A stretch of 37,047 nt of DNA from Coraliomargarita sp965656715 (lineage in GTDB: Bacteria; Verrucomicrobiota; Verrucomicrobiia; Opitutales; Coraliomargaritaceae), in NCBI GenBank assembly GCA_965656715.1, contig CBFHLR010000030.1:1-37047 (forward strand). The letters are read 5' to 3'. The notes below the pieces were generated by a model. It made no database searches and had not been told where the DNA came from. It saw only the letters and a program-made list of their open reading frames with translations. Both the position numbers and the translations under genes were made by a program. Below are positions 34,004-37,047 of this stretch, in pieces. Each line of letters opens with the position of its first letter. Within the stretch, counting starts at the first letter, position 1.

Positions 34004-36844
34004 TTACTCTAGCTCGCTGGTTGTTTCTGTCACCTCGGGTCGAAGAGTCACCTTGGCCACGGCTTCGGTGAGGGTGGCTTTGGCCAGGGCGTTGACTTCT
34101 TCGAGGGTGATGGCGGCGTAGTCGGCGTCGCGTTCGCGGGCCCATTCTAGCTTGTAGGGCTTTTCCTGGGATGTGGAGAGGACGGAGCCGAGCCAGTGAC
34201 CATTTTGACGCCAGTGGACGGGGAGCTCGGAGAGGATGGGCTGGAGGGCGCGGTCCAGCTCGTCGGCGCTGGCGCCGTTGGCGGCAAAGTCTTGTGCGAT
34301 CTCCAGCATGCGTGACTGCAGTATCTCGGTTTCTTCGCTGGTGCAGACGGAACTGGTGCTGAGGTTTGCGGTGTTGAATACGCGGCTGGCGTTAAAGCCC
34401 GCATTTGGGCTGTAGGTGGAGCCAAGTTCTTCGCGCAATGTCTTGCGCAGGCGGTCGCTGAGAATGCTGGCGACCAGATTCATACGGCGCGACTCGCGCA
34501 CGTCTTCGCGGATCGGGTTGGCCTGCCAGCTGAGTAGGCTGACGGCTTTGTCGATCTTTGAAGTGTAGGTATAGGTCTTGCGGGCTGGGAGTTCGGGCAG
34601 GTTCAAGATGCGTGCTGCTTCCAAGTCGGGCTTGCTCGCTGCGCGTTCGGGCAGGGCACCGAAGGTTTGCAGGATCAGTGGGATGGCGGTTTCGAGATCG
34701 AAGTCGCCAACGATGCTGAGTTCGAGGTAGCTGGTTGCCAGCTCGTCGTCGAGCCAGTTGCGGACGTCGTCGTTGGTGTAAGTCGCGAGTTGTTTGGGAT
34801 CGATCTTGGCGAAGCGTGGGTCGTCTCCGTTGGCCCATTGCTGCATTTCAGCGCCGGGGCCAGCGAGGGTGTATTGCAGCTGCGATTTAATGCTGGGCAG
34901 CTGCTTGCGGAACTGGCGTAGGGCTTCGTCGCGATAGCCGGGGTCGGTGATGCCAGCGCAGAGGAGCTGCAGTTGAAGCTCGAGGTCTTCCGGCGTGGTG
35001 CTGCCGCTAAAGACAAAGGCATCTTCGCCGACGCTGAAGCTGTAGCCGACGTTGCGGCCTGCGAGGATGCGTCGTTGTTCGTCATTACTGTGAGCGACGA
35101 GTCCGCCGCCGTTGATGACTGCGCTGGCAATTAGGTTCAGCCCGGTGCTGTCGGCTGGTTGGCTGAGTGTGCCGTGGCCGGTGCGCAGACTCATGAGGAT
35201 CGAATTCTTCTGGAAGTCGGTGGACTTGAGGTTGACCCGGATGTTGTTGGAGAGGGTAAGTTGGGTAAATTCGAGGTCTTCGATCTCAGCGCGTTCGATT
35301 ACTTCGCCCGCTGGGCCGAAGTCGGTGTAGGCGAAGGCTGCATCGGTGGTTGCCTCGGGTGCGGCAACGGCGACGGATTGGCTCTGCTGATAGAGCTCCG
35401 CTAGCTGCGCTTTAATTTCGGGCGCATCTTTCTTGGTGGTCAGGATGAGATTGCGGTCGGTGTTGGTCCATGCCTCACGCAGGGCGGTGTGGCAGCTTTC
35501 GGGTGTGACGGTTTCGAGGCCGATCAATCCGACGCGCTTGTTTTCGCTTGGATGATTGAAGACATAGTCGTCGTTGATGCTACTGAGCAGGCCGGATGCG
35601 AGGGCGGGCGACTTGCGCGTGCTGGCACGCTTGACAGCTTCGTCGTAGTTGTTGCGCCAGTTGGCGGTAATTTCGTCGACCTCGGCTTGGGTGAAGCCGT
35701 GCTCGAGTGCGCGGCGCAGTTCTTGTTCGAGGATACCGACGGCCTCGCGCCATTTGCCCTCTTCAGGTGAGACGCTGATGTCGTGGAAGCGGATGGCATT
35801 GAGCCAGAAGCTGGAGCCTGCGCCGCCGCCTTTGATCGGCGAGCCTTCTGCTTTGGCGAGGATCTGGAAGCGTCGGTTCAGAATGGCATTCGCCACTTGT
35901 AGCGGGTGGTATTGAATGCGGTTGGCGACGGTGTCGGGTTCGAATTCGTAGGGCTCCAGGATGGTGAGACTCAGGCTGTCGCGGCTGACTTCTTCGTCGC
36001 TGAAGACGGCGGTGCGGAATCCAATTGCAGACGGGAGGCTGCCGAGCTCGGGTTCGCTGAAGGGCGCGTCGGGGGCTGTCATGGATTCGAACTGGCTGCG
36101 TATCCGTGCTTCGAATACATCGGGGTCGATGTCTCCCACGACGATGAAGCTGAGGCTGTCAGCACGGTAGTTGTCGCCGTAGAAGGCGGTCAAGCGTTCG
36201 CGCGGTGCGGTGTCGATGACTTCCAGCAGACCGATGGGGAGTCGCTGTGCTGCGAGGAAGTCGGGCATTAGGAATTCGAGGCGTTGCTCCATTAGGCGCA
36301 TTTGCACGGAGTCACGGGCTACGAGTTCGGCGCGCACGACGCCGCGTTCGTTGTCGATCTCTTCGGCTTCCAGCAGTGCGCCGTCGGCAAAGTCGCGCAT
36401 GACGGTGAATGCGAGGTCGAGTGTCTCGTCTTCTACATTTGGCAGGTCGAGCATGTAAACGGTCTCGTCGAAGGAGGTGTAGGCGTTGGCATGGGCGCCG
36501 AATCCGATGCCGAGGCGCTGCATTTGTGGGATGAGCTCTTCAACATTGGGGAAGTGTTCGCTGCCGTTGAAGACCATGTGCTCGAGGAAGTGAGCGAGGC
36601 CGCGTTGGTCTTCGGACTCGTTGAGTGAGCCGGCGTTGACATGCATGCGGAGCGAGACGCGGCCCGGTGGCTCGGCATTGGGCAGGATCGCGTAGCGCAT
36701 GCCGTTGTCGAGGTGGCCGTAGCGCACTGCGGGGTCGGGTGTGATGTCACTGGCTTCGTGCGCCCATGGTTTGGGCGTGGCGGCGTGGAGGCAGGCGACG
36801 ACTGCGAGACTGAGGAGGGTGACGAGGCGAATGGTGGTGTGCAT
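34004..36844 (-). CDS. Secreted M16 family zinc metallopeptidase
   Basis: 946 residues: signal peptide (MHTTIRLVTLLSLAVVACLHA), N-terminal M16 domain with the inverted zinc motif HFLEH (85-89) and the third ligand Glu166, exactly 76 residues on (DNERGVVRAE), then M16_C domains; a second, inactive M16 half (about 500-940) ends with the RY-like region FNASRVFN. The two-half layout matches insulinase/PqqL-type proteins; PqqL of E. coli cleaves a bacteriocin taken up for iron, so a link with iron is possible but unproven here. Size is normal for the PqqL branch. It acts in the periplasm. Confidence 0.92.
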   Translation of the reverse strand: MHTTIRLVTLLSLAVVACLHAATPKPWAHEASDITPDPAVRYGHLDNGMRYAILPNAEPPGRVSLRMHVNAGSLNESEDQRGLAHFLEHMVFNGSEHFPNVEELIPQMQRLGIGFGAHANAYTSFDETVYMLDLPNVEDETLDLAFTVMRDFADGALLEAEEIDNERGVVRAELVARDSVQMRLMEQRLEFLMPDFLAAQRLPIGLLEVIDTAPRERLTAFYGDNYRADSLSFIVVGDIDPDVFEARIRSQFESMTAPDAPFSEPELGSLPSAIGFRTAVFSDEEVSRDSLSLTILEPYEFEPDTVANRIQYHPLQVANAILNRRFQILAKAEGSPIKGGGAGSSFWLNAIRFHDISVSPEEGKWREAVGILEQELRRALEHGFTQAEVDEITANWRNNYDEAVKRASTRKSPALASGLLSSINDDYVFNHPSENKRVGLIGLETVTPESCHTALREAWTNTDRNLILTTKKDAPEIKAQLAELYQQSQSVAVAAPEATTDAAFAYTDFGPAGEVIERAEIEDLEFTQLTLSNNIRVNLKSTDFQKNSILMSLRTGHGTLSQPADSTGLNLIASAVINGGGLVAHSNDEQRRILAGRNVGYSFSVGEDAFVFSGSTTPEDLELQLQLLCAGITDPGYRDEALRQFRKQLPSIKSQLQYTLAGPGAEMQQWANGDDPRFAKIDPKQLATYTNDDVRNWLDDELATSYLELSIVGDFDLETAIPLILQTFGALPERAASKPDLEAARILNLPELPARKTYTYTSKIDKAVSLLSWQANPIREDVRESRRMNLVASILSDRLRKTLREELGSTYSPNAGFNASRVFNTANLSTSSVCTSEETEILQSRMLEIAQDFAANGASADELDRALQPILSELPVHWRQNGHWLGSVLSTSQEKPYKLEWARERDADYAAITLEEVNALAKATLTEAVAKVTLRPEVTETTSELE

Positions 36845-36880
36845 GGCAGAGGTATTGGAAAATTGCTGTGGAGTAAACCC

Positions 36881-36920
36881 CTCCCATCCGGCAAGCGGAT
36901 GACCTCCCCTGCTATGGGAG
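36881..36920. repeat. Nested inverted repeat upstream of the M16 gene
   Basis: CTCCCAT (36881)/ATGGGAG (36914) enclose CATCCG-GCAAG-CGGATG (36885-36901). It is 37 bases ahead of the M16 start and might regulate or insulate it. Confidence 0.5.
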
Positions 36921-36945
36921 TTTCTGTCAAGAGGGTTTCTATCAG

Positions 36946-37047
36946 CTAATTCATAGACTCATTGTTTTTGTTGTTTTTGTGTGATTTTAGAACGCTTCCT
37001 CCTGCGATGCGGTTGGCGTATCGCCATGCATAACCTGCTATCCGCAC
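36946..37047 (-). other. Open frame at the right edge, possible 3' end of a gene
   Basis: Minus-strand codons from the edge read VRIAGYAWRYANRIAGGS and then KSHKNNKNNESMN before TAG at 36946. There is no start within the window. TGGCG-TAT-CGCCA at 37013-37025 (hairpin) lies inside it, so this may be repeat DNA rather than protein-coding. Confidence 0.2.

Overview
The window looks like chromosomal DNA of an aerobic, Gram-negative marine bacterium of the Verrucomicrobiota, most likely Opitutales/Puniceicoccaceae. This is inferred from the fused SecDF, the mix of outer-membrane systems, and the many intergenic palindromic repeats; there is no rRNA to confirm it. I see no tRNA, rRNA, CRISPR, prophage or insertion sequence with a transposase.

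Left part (1-17.6 kb, mostly + strand) is housekeeping. A truncated flotillin-like gene overlaps a DUF2059 lipoprotein/secreted-type gene, a TerB-like gene and a small membrane protein. A START/SRPBCC-family gene follows that appears broken by one early stop codon. A TetR regulator diverges from a large DUF2339 membrane protein across a 34-bp palindrome. Then come pcm (minus strand), menA, yajC-secDF, recJ-pdxJ, bifunctional nnr, dprA and rsmE.

Middle part (17.6-31.8 kb, all minus strand) is a metal-uptake and envelope-redox region. Reading in the direction of transcription: a PchR-like AraC regulator, a TonB-dependent receptor with a CxxC in its plug, a periplasmic thioredoxin-like protein, DUF3450, a long ExbB/TtpC-like protein, a short ExbB, ExbD, TonB, a TPR protein, a porin, an FMN-binding protein with an SGAT flavinylation motif, a PepSY membrane protein and ApbE. 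The DUF3450-TtpC-ExbB-ExbD-TonB-TPR order matches the TonB2/TtpC system described in Vibrionaceae. I infer uptake of an iron chelate or similar metal complex powered by this TonB complex, with a flavin-based redox arm (ApbE flavinylates the FMN-binding protein; PepSY passes electrons across the inner membrane) that could reduce the cargo or another envelope acceptor.

Right part (31.8-37 kb) holds a small four-helix membrane protein, a DUF3793 protein, a 2[4Fe-4S] ferredoxin and a large secreted M16 zinc peptidase, separated by hairpin-rich spacers.

The most unusual signal is not a gene. Six intergenic sites carry arrays of a degenerate hexamer (GATTNN/GANTNN with GA every six bases), usually as two facing arms that would fold into a hairpin. 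A second family of repeats has TGGAGGG...CCCTCCA ends with nested palindromes. Candidate operators include a 17-bp dyad at the AraC start and a 21-bp sequence that occurs, with one mismatch, upstream of both the receptor gene and the TonB operon.
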